From assembly GCF_014490445.1 (NCBI RefSeq), contig NZ_JACTUZ010000027.1, positions 1 through 37,888 of the forward strand: DNA of 37,888 bases, read 5' to 3'. Positions 1 to 8,132 of this stretch are shown in pieces (position 1 is the stretch's first letter; the number at the start of each line of letters is the position of its first letter). The notes under the pieces are model-generated. The model was not told where the DNA came from. It was given only the letters and a program-made list of their open reading frames with translations, and did no database searches. A program made the translations under genes and the position numbers. The DNA comes from Pseudoroseomonas ludipueritiae (GTDB lineage Bacteria > Pseudomonadota > Alphaproteobacteria > Acetobacterales > Acetobacteraceae).

Positions 1-1206
1 CGCCTGACGCGGCTCGACCCCGCCACGCGCCAGACCGCCAGTACCGGCAACCGCCGCTTCGACCTGCGCCCGGTGGCCATCGAGGAGCTGCTGGACCGCC
101 CGCAGGTGCCGCTGGACCGCGAGGGCATGGCCCGGCTGGTGCAGGGCCGGCGCGTGCTGGTCACCGGTGCCGGCGGCACCATCGGGGGCGAGCTGGCGCG
201 GCAGGTGGCGGCGCTGGGCCCCTCGCAACTGACGCTGCTGGACCATGGCGAATTCGCCCTCTACGGCATCGACCTCGAACTGACGGAGCTGCACCCCAAC
301 GTGCCGCGCCGCGCCGTGCTGGCCGATGTGCGCGATGCCGAGCGCATCGCGCGCCTGATGGAGGAGGTACGGCCCGAGCTGGTCTTCCATGCCGCCGCGC
401 TGAAGCATGTGCCGATGGTGGAGAACGACCCGCTGGAGGGCCTGCTGACCAATGCGCTGGGCACCCGCGTCATCGCGGACGCCGCCCGCGCCGTGGGCTG
501 CCGCGCCATGGTCTTCATCAGCACCGACAAGGCGGTGAACCCGACCAGCGTGATGGGTGCGTCGAAGCGATTGGCGGAAATGTACTGCCAGGCGCTGGAT
601 GTGGAGGCGCGGCACGGGCCCAAGGGCAACCAGTCCGCCATGCGCTGCGTCACCGTGCGCTTCGGCAATGTGCTGGGCTCCACCGGCTCGGTGGTGCCGC
701 TGTTCCGCCGGCAGCTCGAGCGCGGCGGGCCGCTGACCGTGACCCACCCGGATATGCGCCGCTACTTCATGACGGTGCGCGAGGCCGTGGGGCTGGTGCT
801 GCAGGCCAGCGTGGTCGGCGCCGAGGATCGGGCGGACCAGCCGCCCGAACTGGCCGATGGCGGCATCTTCGTGCTCGACATGGGCAAGCCGGTGAAGATC
901 GTGGACATGGCGCGGCGGATGATCCGCCTGGCCGGCCTGCGGCCAGACGAAGATGTGGAGATCCGCTTCACCGGCCTCCGCCCTGGCGAGAAGCTCTTCG
1001 AGGAGCTCTTCCACGGGCAGGAGCCGCCGCGCCCCACCCAGTTCCCCGGCCTGCTGGTGGCGACGCCGCGCACCGCCGACGCGGCGCAGATGGGCGCGGC
1101 CATCGACCAGATCGCGGCCTATGCCCGCGACGGCAACCGGGAGGCGGCGCTGGCGCAGCTCGCCCGGCTGGTGCCGGAATTCGACCACAACACCGAAGGC
1201 GGATAG
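1..1206 (+). CDS. Membrane-type nucleotide-sugar 4,6-dehydratase/epimerase (CapD/FlaA1/WbpM family), 5' end missing
   Basis: The reading frame is open from base 1, so the gene starts before the window; the GTG at 73 is only an internal codon. What is visible is the linker and complete C-terminal catalytic domain of a polysaccharide biosynthesis protein. A Rossmann NAD(P) motif, GAGGTIG, lies near base 170. The catalytic region reads STDKAVNPTSVMGASK, with Met where classic short-chain dehydratases have Tyr (MxxxK instead of YxxxK). This substitution is known from the large membrane-bound UDP-GlcNAc 4,6-dehydratases of the WbpM type. By family knowledge the missing N-terminus should hold four transmembrane helices. 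It is followed after 4 bp by a nucleotide-sugar dehydrogenase, so it belongs to a surface-polysaccharide operon. The family call is firm; the exact sugar substrate is not known. Confidence 0.9.
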   Translation, partial: RLTRLDPATRQTASTGNRRFDLRPVAIEELLDRPQVPLDREGMARLVQGRRVLVTGAGGTIGGELARQVAALGPSQLTLLDHGEFALYGIDLELTELHPNVPRRAVLADVRDAERIARLMEEVRPELVFHAAALKHVPMVENDPLEGLLTNALGTRVIADAARAVGCRAMVFISTDKAVNPTSVMGASKRLAEMYCQALDVEARHGPKGNQSAMRCVTVRFGNVLGSTGSVVPLFRRQLERGGPLTVTHPDMRRYFMTVREAVGLVLQASVVGAEDRADQPPELADGGIFVLDMGKPVKIVDMARRMIRLAGLRPDEDVEIRFTGLRPGEKLFEELFHGQEPPRPTQFPGLLVATPRTADAAQMGAAIDQIAAYARDGNREAALAQLARLVPEFDHNTEGG

Positions 1207-1210
1207 CCGA

Positions 1211-2587
1211 ATGGACACAGCCCGGGCGCTGGCCGCGCGCATTCACACCAGGGAAGCGCGCATCGGCGTGGTCGGGCTGGGCTATGCCGGGCTGCCGCTG
1301 GCGCTGCGCTTCGCCGAATGCGGCTTTCCCGTCTCGGGCTTTGATATCGACGCGGCCAAGGTGGAGGCCATCAATGCCGGGCGCAGCCCGGTGCATGGCA
1401 TCGTCGATGGCCGCGTGGCGGCGGCTCGCGTGGCGGCGCATGGAGATTTCGCCGCAGCGCGGGACTGCGACGCCATCCTGATCTGCGTCCCTACCCCCGT
1501 CGGCCCGCACAAGGAGCCGATCCTGGAGCCGGTGGCGCAGACGCTGGCTTCCCTCGCGCCACACCTGCGGCAGGGGCAGGCCATTGTGCTGGAAAGCACC
1601 ACCTATCCCGGCACCACCGAGGACTTTGTTCTCCCCGCCCTGGCGGCGGCGGGCCTGCGCGTCGGCCTGGATGCCTTCGCCTGCTACAGCCCGGAGCGTG
1701 AGGACCCCGGCAACCCGGACGGCACCTTCGGCCGCGTGCCCAAGCTGGTGGCAGGCGCCACCCCGGCCTGCCTGGAAGTGGCGATGGCGCTCTATGGCGC
1801 CGCCACGCCGCATCTGGTGCCCATGACCTCGCTGGCGGCGGCGGAACTGACCAAGCTTTACGAGAATGTCTTCCGCGCCGTGAATATCGGCCTGGTGAAC
1901 GAGCTGAAGCGCATCAGCCACGCCCTGCATCTCGACGTGCATGAGGTGATCGACGCGGCGCAGACAAAGCCCTTCGGCTTCATGCCCTTCCGCCCCGGCC
2001 CTGGACTCGGTGGCCACTGCATTCCCGTCGATCCCTATTACCTCGCCTGGAAGGCGCGGGAACTGGGCGTGCCGTCGGACTTCGTGGAACTGGCCGGGCG
2101 GGTGAATGACGCCATGCCGCATTACGTGGTGGACCGGCTGCGCGACGCGCTGGAAGCCCGCGGCCGCACGCTGCGCGGCGCCCGCGTGCTGCTGCTGGGC
2201 CTGGCCTACAAGCCCGGCGTGCCCGACACGCGGGAAAGCCCGGCGGTGGAGATCTTCCGCCTGCTGGAGGAGCGGCGGGCCGTGCTCGGCTACCACGACC
2301 CGCTGGTGCCGCGCTTCCCCGTCACCCGCCGCCTGGGTGGCGAGGCGCCGGACCTGGAAAGCCAGGAGCTGACCCCGGAACTGCTGGCGGCGCAGGATGC
2401 CGTGCTGGTGGTGACGCCGCAGCCCGGCATCGACTTCGCCCTGGTGCGCGCCCATGCGCCCCTGGTGGTGGATACGCGCGGCGTCTACCGCGACGCGGCG
2501 GTCAGGCTGGAGCCGTTGCAAGTTGAAACCGCTGGTGATTTCCCAATCACCCCCGGCTCGGCCTATCACCGCGTCATCCAGGCCTGA
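1211..2587 (+). CDS. Nucleotide-sugar 6-dehydrogenase (WbpA/UDP-GlcNAc dehydrogenase-like)
   Basis: 458 residues, usual for UDP-sugar dehydrogenases, which oxidise C6 of a UDP-hexose to the uronic acid with two NAD+. The N-terminal Rossmann motif is VGLGYAGLP (about 20-29). The catalytic cysteine is C270 in GGHCIPVDP. The C-terminal UDP-binding domain contains LGLAYKPGVPDTRESP, typical of the family. The frame is open upstream to 953, but that stretch overlaps the preceding gene in another frame. ATG 1211, just 4 bp after the upstream stop, gives the normal N-terminus. The neighbouring aminotransferase and dehydratase suggest an N-acetylated amino-sugar substrate (WbpA-like) rather than UDP-glucose. 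That is inference from context. Confidence 0.92.
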   Translation: MDTARALAARIHTREARIGVVGLGYAGLPLALRFAECGFPVSGFDIDAAKVEAINAGRSPVHGIVDGRVAAARVAAHGDFAAARDCDAILICVPTPVGPHKEPILEPVAQTLASLAPHLRQGQAIVLESTTYPGTTEDFVLPALAAAGLRVGLDAFACYSPEREDPGNPDGTFGRVPKLVAGATPACLEVAMALYGAATPHLVPMTSLAAAELTKLYENVFRAVNIGLVNELKRISHALHLDVHEVIDAAQTKPFGFMPFRPGPGLGGHCIPVDPYYLAWKARELGVPSDFVELAGRVNDAMPHYVVDRLRDALEARGRTLRGARVLLLGLAYKPGVPDTRESPAVEIFRLLEERRAVLGYHDPLVPRFPVTRRLGGEAPDLESQELTPELLAAQDAVLVVTPQPGIDFALVRAHAPLVVDTRGVYRDAAVRLEPLQVETAGDFPITPGSAYHRVIQA

Positions 2588-2637
2588 GCCCCTCGCGGTT
2601 CCGGCCCGACATCGCGTTTGCCGGAGCGATCCGAACC

Positions 2638-3798
2638 ATGACCACCGAGACCACCGCGCGCCCGATCTCCCTCTTTGACATGAAGGCGCAGCAGGCGCTG
2701 ATCCGCGCGGAGATGAACACCCGGATCGCCAAGGTGCTGGATAGCGGCGCCTTCGTGAACGGCCCCGAGGTGCGGGAGGTCGAGGAAAAGCTGGCCGCCT
2801 TCGCCGGCGCCCAGCATGCCGTCGGCGTTTCCTCCGGCACCGATGCGCTGCAGATCGCCATGATGGCCGAGAAGATCGGCCCGGGCGATGCCGTCTTCCT
2901 GCCTGCCTTCACCTATACCGCCACCGCCGAGGTGCCGCTGGTGCTGGGCGCCACGCCCGTCTTCGTGGATGTGGCGGAAGATGGCTTCAACATCGACATC
3001 GCCGACCTCAAGCGCCGCATCGCGCTGGTGAAGGAGCAGGGCAAGCTGCGCCCCCGCGCCGTGGTGGGCGTGGACCTCTACGGCCTGCCCGCCGACTGGC
3101 CCGCGATCCTGGAGATCTGCCGCGCCGAGGGCATGTTCGCCCTCGATGACGCCGCCCAGGCCTTCGGCGGCGCGCTGGAGGGCAAGCGCCTCGGCGCCTG
3201 GGCCGATGCCACGGCGCTCAGCTTCTACCCGACCAAGACGCTGGGCTGCTACGGCGACGGCGGCGCCATCCTGACCAACGACGCCGACCGCGCGGAGCTG
3301 TATCGCTCGCTGCGCACCCATGGCGAGGGCAAGACCCGCTACGAGGTGGAGCGCACCGGCATGAACGGCCGCCTGGACACCCTCCAGGCCGCCATCCTGC
3401 TCTGCAAGATGCCGCTGCTGGAGCAGGAACTGGCCTCCCGCACCCGCATCGCCGGCTGGTACGCGGAACGCCTGGCCAACCATGTGGTGGTGCCGCGCGA
3501 GCGCCCTGGCGCCCAGTCCGCCTGGGGCCTCTACACCGTCATCCTGCCCAATGCCGCGACGCGCGAGCGCGTGATGGCGGCGATGAAGCAGCGCGGCGTG
3601 CCCAGCGCCATCTATTACCCCAAGCCGCTGCACCATCAGCCGGCCTATGCCGCCGCCCATGCCGCCGGCCTGCCGAACGGACCGGTGCTGAGCACCAGCG
3701 AAAGCCTCTGCGAGCGCGTGCTGTCGCTGCCGATGCATCCCTACCTGGATGAAGGGCAGGTCGCGGCCGTGACGGATGCGCTGATCGCCGGGCTCTGA
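2638..3798 (+). CDS. DegT/DnrJ/EryC1/StrS-family sugar aminotransferase (WbpE-like)
   Basis: 386 residues, full length for PLP-dependent nucleotide-sugar aminotransferases. They transfer an amino group, usually from glutamate, to a keto-sugar. Visible features are SSGTDAL (about 65-71, phosphate binding), LDDAAQ (169-174, the Asp contacting the pyridine nitrogen) and the PLP lysine K200 in SFYPTKTLGC. The C-terminal part contains the substrate-region motif YYPKPLHHQPAY. It lies 50 bp after the dehydrogenase in the same direction and is probably in one operon with it. A 6-dehydrogenase next to this family resembles the WbpA/WbpE pair that makes 3-amino uronic acid sugars; the acetyltransferase and oxidase partners are not in the window. 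The gene ends directly at repeat copy A. Confidence 0.92.
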   Translation: MTTETTARPISLFDMKAQQALIRAEMNTRIAKVLDSGAFVNGPEVREVEEKLAAFAGAQHAVGVSSGTDALQIAMMAEKIGPGDAVFLPAFTYTATAEVPLVLGATPVFVDVAEDGFNIDIADLKRRIALVKEQGKLRPRAVVGVDLYGLPADWPAILEICRAEGMFALDDAAQAFGGALEGKRLGAWADATALSFYPTKTLGCYGDGGAILTNDADRAELYRSLRTHGEGKTRYEVERTGMNGRLDTLQAAILLCKMPLLEQELASRTRIAGWYAERLANHVVVPRERPGAQSAWGLYTVILPNAATRERVMAAMKQRGVPSAIYYPKPLHHQPAYAAAHAAGLPNGPVLSTSESLCERVLSLPMHPYLDEGQVAAVTDALIAGL

Positions 3799-4070
3799 GG
3801 GCAGGCCAGGGGCGCTGCCCCTGGACCCCGCTGGGGTGACAGTGTCACCCCAGACCCCGCCATCTGTTTTGTTCCGGTGGCACGGTGGTTCCGCCGGAGG
3901 TCCATGACCTCTGGCGACTGCGGCTTCAATCGGCGTGGCTTTTTTTCGACGCAGGCGGCTGGCGCCATGCCGCGTCCTTTAGGCCCAATCTCAAGCTGGC
4001 AGCGGGGTCCGGGGTGGACTTTCCACCCCGGCGGGAGTGTCCAGAGAGGGCGGAGCCCTCTGTGGCCCCG
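3799..4070. repeat. Intergenic five-hairpin repeat, copy A
   Basis: Begins at the base after the aminotransferase stop codon. Five stem-loops in order: outer left 3806-3824 (8-bp stem), inner left 3831-3853 (perfect 10-bp stem, GGGGTGAC type), centre 3892-3916 (11-bp stem with one G-T), inner right 4009-4031 (perfect 10-bp stem, GGGGTGGA type), outer right 4041-4065 (11-bp stem, one mismatch). The two ends are also reverse complements of each other, forming terminal inverted repeats of about 60-70 bp. Related copies lie at 14286-14536 and 18067-18346. It separates two convergent transcription units, so it could work as a bidirectional terminator. It contains no credible gene; short open frames in it are shadows of the repeat. 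Confidence 0.85.
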
Positions 4071-4080
4071 GCAGCCTCCT

Positions 4081-4260
4081 TCACTCCCCGATCAGCAGCA
4101 GCCCACCCCAGGACAGGCCGAAGACCAGCATGGCCACGGCGGCGGTGGCCAGCCCAGGGGCGCGGGCGGCGCGGTCCAGCATCAGCCCCACCACGCCGGC
4201 CAGCAGCGAGAAGAGCAGGACCGCGGCGACCAGCCCATTCAGGGCTGGCAGGCTCATCAT
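4081..4260 (-). CDS. Small two-helix membrane protein, unknown function
   Basis: 59 residues, starting at the ATG at 4260 (or the next ATG at 4257) and ending TGA at 4081-4083. The sequence begins MMSLPALNGLVAAVLLFSLL and shows two hydrophobic helices (about 8-27 and 41-57) separated by the basic, Pro-containing linker LDRAARAPG. Its first ATG overlaps the stop codon of the upstream 78-residue frame as ATGA, a typical sign of translational coupling. That overlap, the high-GC third positions and the coherent two-helix pattern argue that it is real. No family recognised. The last base lies about 11 bp from repeat copy A, which would sit at its 3' end. Confidence 0.6.
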   Translation of the reverse strand: MMSLPALNGLVAAVLLFSLLAGVVGLMLDRAARAPGLATAAVAMLVFGLSWGGLLLIGE

Positions 4261-4493
4261 GATGCCTCGCGCCGGCGCCGGCGGCGGATGGCGGCGCGTT
4301 CCGGCGCCGAGAGCGGGGCGTAGAGCGCCCGGGCATTGCGCAGCCAGGCGGTGCGGCTGCCGGGGGCGCCGCTTTCATAGCGGGGCGCTTCCGGCGGTTG
4401 CGCCGCGCTGGCTTCCCGGCCGGCGGGCGGGAAGGCGGCCAACCAGCCCATGAGGGCCAGGGGCCAGAGGCGGTTGGGCGGGGTATCCGTCAT
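4257..4493 (-). CDS. Small protein with N-terminal hydrophobic segment and Arg-rich tail, unknown function
   Basis: 78 residues beginning MTDTPPNRLWPLALMGWLAA. The hydrophobic stretch at about 9-25, followed by ASA-AQPPEAP, could be a signal peptide with cleavage near residue 30, or a single membrane anchor. The rest is polar and ends in a run of six arginines followed by EAS. Its stop overlaps the start of the downstream two-helix protein (ATGA at 4257-4260), so the two form a micro-operon. It is divergent from hrcA, with about 207 bp between. No family is recognised and I assign no function. Confidence 0.55.
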   Translation of the reverse strand: MTDTPPNRLWPLALMGWLAAFPPAGREASAAQPPEAPRYESGAPGSRTAWLRNARALYAPLSAPERAAIRRRRRREAS

Positions 4494-4641
4494 GCGACCT
4501 CATCTCCGTCCAATGGGAAAGGCCAAGCTCGCGGCCTTCTTGACCATATCTTTGCAACCCTATCATGGCGACGATGTGACAAGGTGTTGCAGCCTGTGCC
4601 TCATAAACTGCACGAAGCGGTGAAAGCCGGCCGCGCCTGTG

Positions 4642-4669
4642 CTTGACGCAGCGCAACCCGATGCCTAGC
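4642..4669 (+). promoter_or_regulatory. Candidate promoter of hrcA, possibly RpoH (heat-shock sigma) type
   Basis: CTTGAC at 4642-4647 is followed after 16 bp by CCTAGC at 4664-4669. CTTGAC is a good -35 for both housekeeping and heat-shock sigma factors. A -10 beginning CCTA resembles the alphaproteobacterial RpoH pattern more than TATAAT. The predicted start would lie about 25 bases before the hrcA TTG codon. The surrounding 4500-4700 stretch is clearly more AT-rich than the coding DNA. No CIRCE inverted repeat (TTAGCACTC and its complement) is visible here. Confidence 0.45.
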
Positions 4670-4700
4670 GTTTTCCTTTGTTCACAAGGGGTTTCACAGG

Positions 4701-5804
4701 TTGGGCCCGCCACCATTCTCCCGCGCCGGCTATTCCCGAGGCACGCTGCCGCGTGACCTGGGCGGCACCGCGATGCTGCCCGGGCTGGACAGCCGTGGCG
4801 CCGCCATCCTGCGGCAGGTGGTGGAACTCTATGTGGAGACCGGGGAGCCCGTGGGCTCCCGCACCCTCTCCCGCAGGCTGCCGCAGGCGCTTTCTCCCGC
4901 CACCATCCGCAATGCCATGGCGGACCTTGAGGAAGCCGGGCTGCTCTACGCGCCGCATACCTCGGCCGGGCGGCTGCCGACCGAGCAGGGGCTGCGGCTC
5001 TTCGTGGACGGGCTGCTGGAATTCGGCGACCTGACGGAAACCGAGCGCGAGGCCATCGCCATGCGCTGCGCCGCCTCGGGCCGGTCCTATGAGGAGACGC
5101 TGTCGGAAGCGGGGCAGATGCTCTCCGGCCTGGCCGGGGCCGCCGGGCTGGTGGTGGCGCCCAAGACCGAGGCGCCGATCAAGCATATCGAATTCGTGGC
5201 GCTTTCCCCCGGGCGGGCGCTGGTGGTGCTGGTCAATGCCCATGGGCAGGTGGAGAACCGCGTCATCGAGGTGCCGGCGGGCCTGCCGCCTTCCGCCTTC
5301 ACCCAGGCCTCCAACTTCCTCAATGCCCGCCTGTCCGGCCGCACGCTGGAAGAAACCCGCTCGCTGGTGGAACAGGAGATCGAGGCCAACCGCACCGCGC
5401 TGGACGCGCTGAGCCAGCAGGTCATCCAGGCCGGGCTGGCCACCTGGTCCGGCGGTGGCGGCGGCTCGCTGATCCTGCGCGGCCAGGCCAAGCTGCTGGA
5501 GAACCTGGACCAGCTCGCCCGCGTGCAGGAGATCCAGGCGCTGTTCGAGCGGCTGGAAGCGCAGGAGACCATGCTGCGGCTGCTGGAACTCTCCCAGCGC
5601 GGGCAGGGGGTGCAGATCTTCATCGGCGCTGAGAGCGGGCTCTTCGACAGCGCCGGGCTCTCCATGGTGGTCGCCCCCTTCCGCAACGGGGAGGAGCGGA
5701 TCGTCGGTGCCATCGGCGTCATCGGCCCGACGCGCATCAACTACGGCCGGGTGATCCCGGTGGTGGACTATACGGCGCAGGTGATCGGCCGCATTCTCGG
5801 CTGA
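4701..5804 (+). CDS. hrcA: Heat-inducible transcription repressor HrcA
   Basis: 367 residues. HrcA is a dimeric repressor that binds CIRCE operators in front of groESL and other chaperone genes and is kept active by GroEL. The N-terminal winged-helix region is recognisable: LRQVVELYVETGEPVGSRTL, then SPATIRNAMADLEEAGLL and HTSAGRLPTEQGLR. The GAF-like and dimerisation regions follow, with the family C-terminus GVIGPTRINYGRVIPVVDY. I take TTG 4701 as start because AAGGGG at 4686-4691 is a well-spaced ribosome site. ATG 4773 is the alternative and would remove 24 residues without touching the domain. grpE, its common neighbour, is not next; a GST-like gene follows after 17 bp. Confidence 0.95.
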   Translation: MGPPPFSRAGYSRGTLPRDLGGTAMLPGLDSRGAAILRQVVELYVETGEPVGSRTLSRRLPQALSPATIRNAMADLEEAGLLYAPHTSAGRLPTEQGLRLFVDGLLEFGDLTETEREAIAMRCAASGRSYEETLSEAGQMLSGLAGAAGLVVAPKTEAPIKHIEFVALSPGRALVVLVNAHGQVENRVIEVPAGLPPSAFTQASNFLNARLSGRTLEETRSLVEQEIEANRTALDALSQQVIQAGLATWSGGGGGSLILRGQAKLLENLDQLARVQEIQALFERLEAQETMLRLLELSQRGQGVQIFIGAESGLFDSAGLSMVVAPFRNGEERIVGAIGVIGPTRINYGRVIPVVDYTAQVIGRILG

Positions 5805-5821
5805 ACAACCGAGGATCATCC

Positions 5822-6454
5822 ATGGCCCTGACGATCTATGGCGTGCTGCGCTCGCGCGCCTCGCGCCCCATCTGGCTGGCGAAGGAACTGGGGCTGGAAT
5901 ACCGCCACGTTCCCGTCATCCAGGGCTACCGCCTGCCGGACCCGGCGGCGCCCGATGCGCCGCTGAACACCACCTCCCCCGCCTTCCGCGCCATCAACCC
6001 GAACGGGCATGTCCCCTCGGTCGAGGATGACGGGCTGGTGCTGCACGAGAGCATGGCCATCACGCTCCATCTCGCCCGCAAGCATGGCGGCCCGCTGGCG
6101 CCGCGCGATGCGACGGAGGAAGCCCTGGCCACCATGTGGAGCTTCTGGGCCGTGACCTCGATCGAGGAACAGGCGCTCTCGACCCGCGCGGGGCCCGAGG
6201 CCGTGGCGCGGGAACTGCCCGGGCTGCACCGCTATTTCGCCATCCTGGCCGATGCGCTGCGCGCCGGCGGCGGCTGGCTGGTGGGCGGGCGCTTCACGGT
6301 GGCCGACCTGAACGTGGCGGAAGTGGTGCGCTACGCCCAGGGCATGCCGGAACTCTTCGCGGCCCAGCCGGCGGTGCGGGACTGGCTCGCCGCCTGCCAG
6401 GCCCGCCCGGCCTTCCAGGCCATGTGGGCGGAGCGGGAGGCGGAGCCGGCCTGA
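5822..6454 (+). CDS. Glutathione S-transferase family protein
   Basis: 210 residues, the standard GST length. The N-terminal thioredoxin-like half starts with the strand LTIYGVLRSRASRP; the Ser/Arg-containing loop sits where the catalytic residue normally lies. It then has INPNGHVPSVEDDGLVLHES, the glutathione-binding PxVEDxxxxxxES pattern. The C-terminal helical half contains WLVGGRFTVADLNVAEV, the conserved N-capping and hydrophobic staple region. The start lies 17 bp after the hrcA stop, so it is probably cotranscribed with hrcA. That would link a detoxification enzyme to the heat-shock repressor; this is inference. The substrate is unknown. It converges with the next gene, with only 19 bp between the stops. 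Confidence 0.9.
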   Translation: MALTIYGVLRSRASRPIWLAKELGLEYRHVPVIQGYRLPDPAAPDAPLNTTSPAFRAINPNGHVPSVEDDGLVLHESMAITLHLARKHGGPLAPRDATEEALATMWSFWAVTSIEEQALSTRAGPEAVARELPGLHRYFAILADALRAGGGWLVGGRFTVADLNVAEVVRYAQGMPELFAAQPAVRDWLAACQARPAFQAMWAEREAEPA

Positions 6455-6473
6455 GCCGCCTCCGCCCGCCGCC

Positions 6474-8060
6474 TCAGGGCACCGGGCGGACGATCACCAG
6501 CGAGAAGCTGGCCGCCGCGCCGCCCGAGCCGGTGGCGCGCAGATAGGCCGGGCGCGGCTGCGGCCCGGCCAGCAGGCGGGAGCCGAGGCCGCCATCGGCA
6601 TCGTCATTCTCCTCCAGCACCTGGCCCTCGGCATCCAGCAGCTCCAGCACCGTGTCGGCGCCGTTCTGCAGGTCGAAGGTCAGGGCCTGCACGGGGCGGC
6701 CGTCATGCGGCAGGGCGAAGACCGCCGCCTCCCCGGCTTCCAGCTGCACCGCCACGGCCTCGCCGGGCAGCAGGGTCGGGCGGCGCGCCGCTTCCTCGAT
6801 GCTGGCGGCGCCGCCGGGGCTGGCCGTGCCGCCCACCGGGCGCAGCACCAGGTCGAAGCTGCCCGGGGCGCCGTTCAGCGAGGCGGCGCGCACAAAGGCA
6901 GCCCGCCCGCCCGCGCTGGCCGTGGCGATCCGGGAGGCGAGATCACTGCCGCCGTCGTCATCCTCCTGCAGCACCTCGCCATCCTGGTCCAGCAGCGCCA
7001 GCACGGTGTCGGTGCCGCTCGCCAGGTTGCGGGTCTGGATCACCAGCGCCTGGTCCGGTGGCAGGGCGAAGATGGCCTGCTGCCGCCGGCGCAGCGTGAT
7101 GGAGCGCGTGCCCTCCGCCGGCAGCGGGCCCTGCTGCCGGGCCTGCTCCAGCGTAGTGGGGAAATCGGGCGGCGGGGGCGGCTCCTCCTGCCGCAGCACC
7201 AGGTCGAAGCTGCCGGGCGTATTGCCCAGGATGGACGCGCGCAGGAAGAGCTGGCCCGCCGGCGCGCCGTCCAGCGGCAGGGCCGAGGCATTGCCGCCGC
7301 CGCCGTCGTCATCCTCGTCCAGCTGCTGGCCATTGGCATCCAGCAGGGTCAGCACCGTGTCGGTCTCGCCCTGCAGCTTCAGCGTCCGGGCCACCAGCCT
7401 GCCGCGCTCGGCCGGCAGGGCGTAATAGGCGCTCTGGCCCCGGCGCAGGCGCAGGGTCACTTCCTGCCCCGCCGCCAGCGGCGGCTGGGCGGCGGCCGCC
7501 ACCAGGCTGATGGGGAAATCCGGCGGCGGGCGGGGCGCGTCGCGCACCAGCACCAGCTCGAAGGTGCCGCCCTGGTCTTCCAGCGTGCCGGCGCGCAGCA
7601 GGGTGGCGCCAAGCTCGGGCCCGACCTCGATGCTGGAGGACAGTTCCTCGCTGCCGCCATCGTCGTCCTGGGCCAGGACGCGGGACTGGGCATCCAGCAT
7701 CTCCAGCACCGTGTCGGTGCTGCGCGCCAGCTTGCGGGTGGAGACGGTGTAGAAGCCGCCCGCTTCCGGCGCGACGCGGAAGAAGGCGGATTGCCGCGGC
7801 CGCAGCCGCAGGCAGACCGGCTCATCCGGCAGCAGGGGCGGCACGGTGGCGGCATCCGCCGCCCGCAGCGCGATGGGGCCGGTGCGGCCGCCGGGACAGG
7901 CGGCGGATTCGCCGGAAGGGCGCTGTTTCGGCATGCTGGCGCCGGGCGCCGGCTGGGCCAGGGCCGCCCCGGCCGGCAGCGCCAGCCCGAGGGCCAGCGC
8001 CATGGCCCATCGCGATACCCCGTGATGCCGCATCCACCTGGCCTGCCTGTTGCGTGCCAT
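6474..8060 (-). CDS. Secreted protein of four PPC-like (pre-peptidase C-terminal) repeats
   Basis: 528 residues with a signal peptide (hydrophobic 18-35, cleavage likely after ALA-35). The mature part consists of four repeats at about 62-173, 183-290, 300-407 and 419-526. Each has a strand ending DTVL at 116, 234, 351 and 469 (a spacing of 117-118), then LLDA-G-like and an acidic turn (QDDDGG, DEDDDGG, QEDDDGG, EENDDADGG), then a GSFDLVL-type closing strand. The DTVLxLLDxxGxxLxxDDDGG core is that of the bacterial PPC beta-sandwich domain, usually a tail on secreted peptidases. Here no catalytic domain is present. Repeats 1-2 and 2-3 are joined by PPPDFP linkers. It is monocistronic. Binding to surface polymers or cations is a guess from the acidic loops. 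Confidence 0.8.
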   Translation of the reverse strand: MARNRQARWMRHHGVSRWAMALALGLALPAGAALAQPAPGASMPKQRPSGESAACPGGRTGPIALRAADAATVPPLLPDEPVCLRLRPRQSAFFRVAPEAGGFYTVSTRKLARSTDTVLEMLDAQSRVLAQDDDGGSEELSSSIEVGPELGATLLRAGTLEDQGGTFELVLVRDAPRPPPDFPISLVAAAAQPPLAAGQEVTLRLRRGQSAYYALPAERGRLVARTLKLQGETDTVLTLLDANGQQLDEDDDGGGGNASALPLDGAPAGQLFLRASILGNTPGSFDLVLRQEEPPPPPDFPTTLEQARQQGPLPAEGTRSITLRRRQQAIFALPPDQALVIQTRNLASGTDTVLALLDQDGEVLQEDDDGGSDLASRIATASAGGRAAFVRAASLNGAPGSFDLVLRPVGGTASPGGAASIEEAARRPTLLPGEAVAVQLEAGEAAVFALPHDGRPVQALTFDLQNGADTVLELLDAEGQVLEENDDADGGLGSRLLAGPQPRPAYLRATGSGGAAASFSLVIVRPVP

Positions 8061-8132
8061 GACGTTTCCCCGCTGGATCGGCCTTTCAGCTAGACCTTTG
8101 CCAAGACGCCGGCAAGCCGGAAGGGCAGGGTG

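Noticed and set aside
968-2569. Long minus-strand frame (533 codons) opposite the sugar dehydrogenase
   Set aside because: Antisense shadow caused by high GC at third positions; His/Gln/Arg-rich with no motif, while the plus strand has a complete enzyme.
3741-3968. Frame whose product resembles that of another at 18113 onward (QSPEVMDLRRN)
   Set aside because: The similarity comes from both being translations of the same intergenic repeat, not from a protein family; no ribosome site or coding bias.
3799-4070. CRISPR array
   Set aside because: The repeats are a single complex element with internal hairpins, not short identical repeats with unique spacers.
4501-4700. CIRCE operator near hrcA
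   Set aside because: Searched by eye for TTAGCACTC-N9-GAGTGCTAA; no convincing match.
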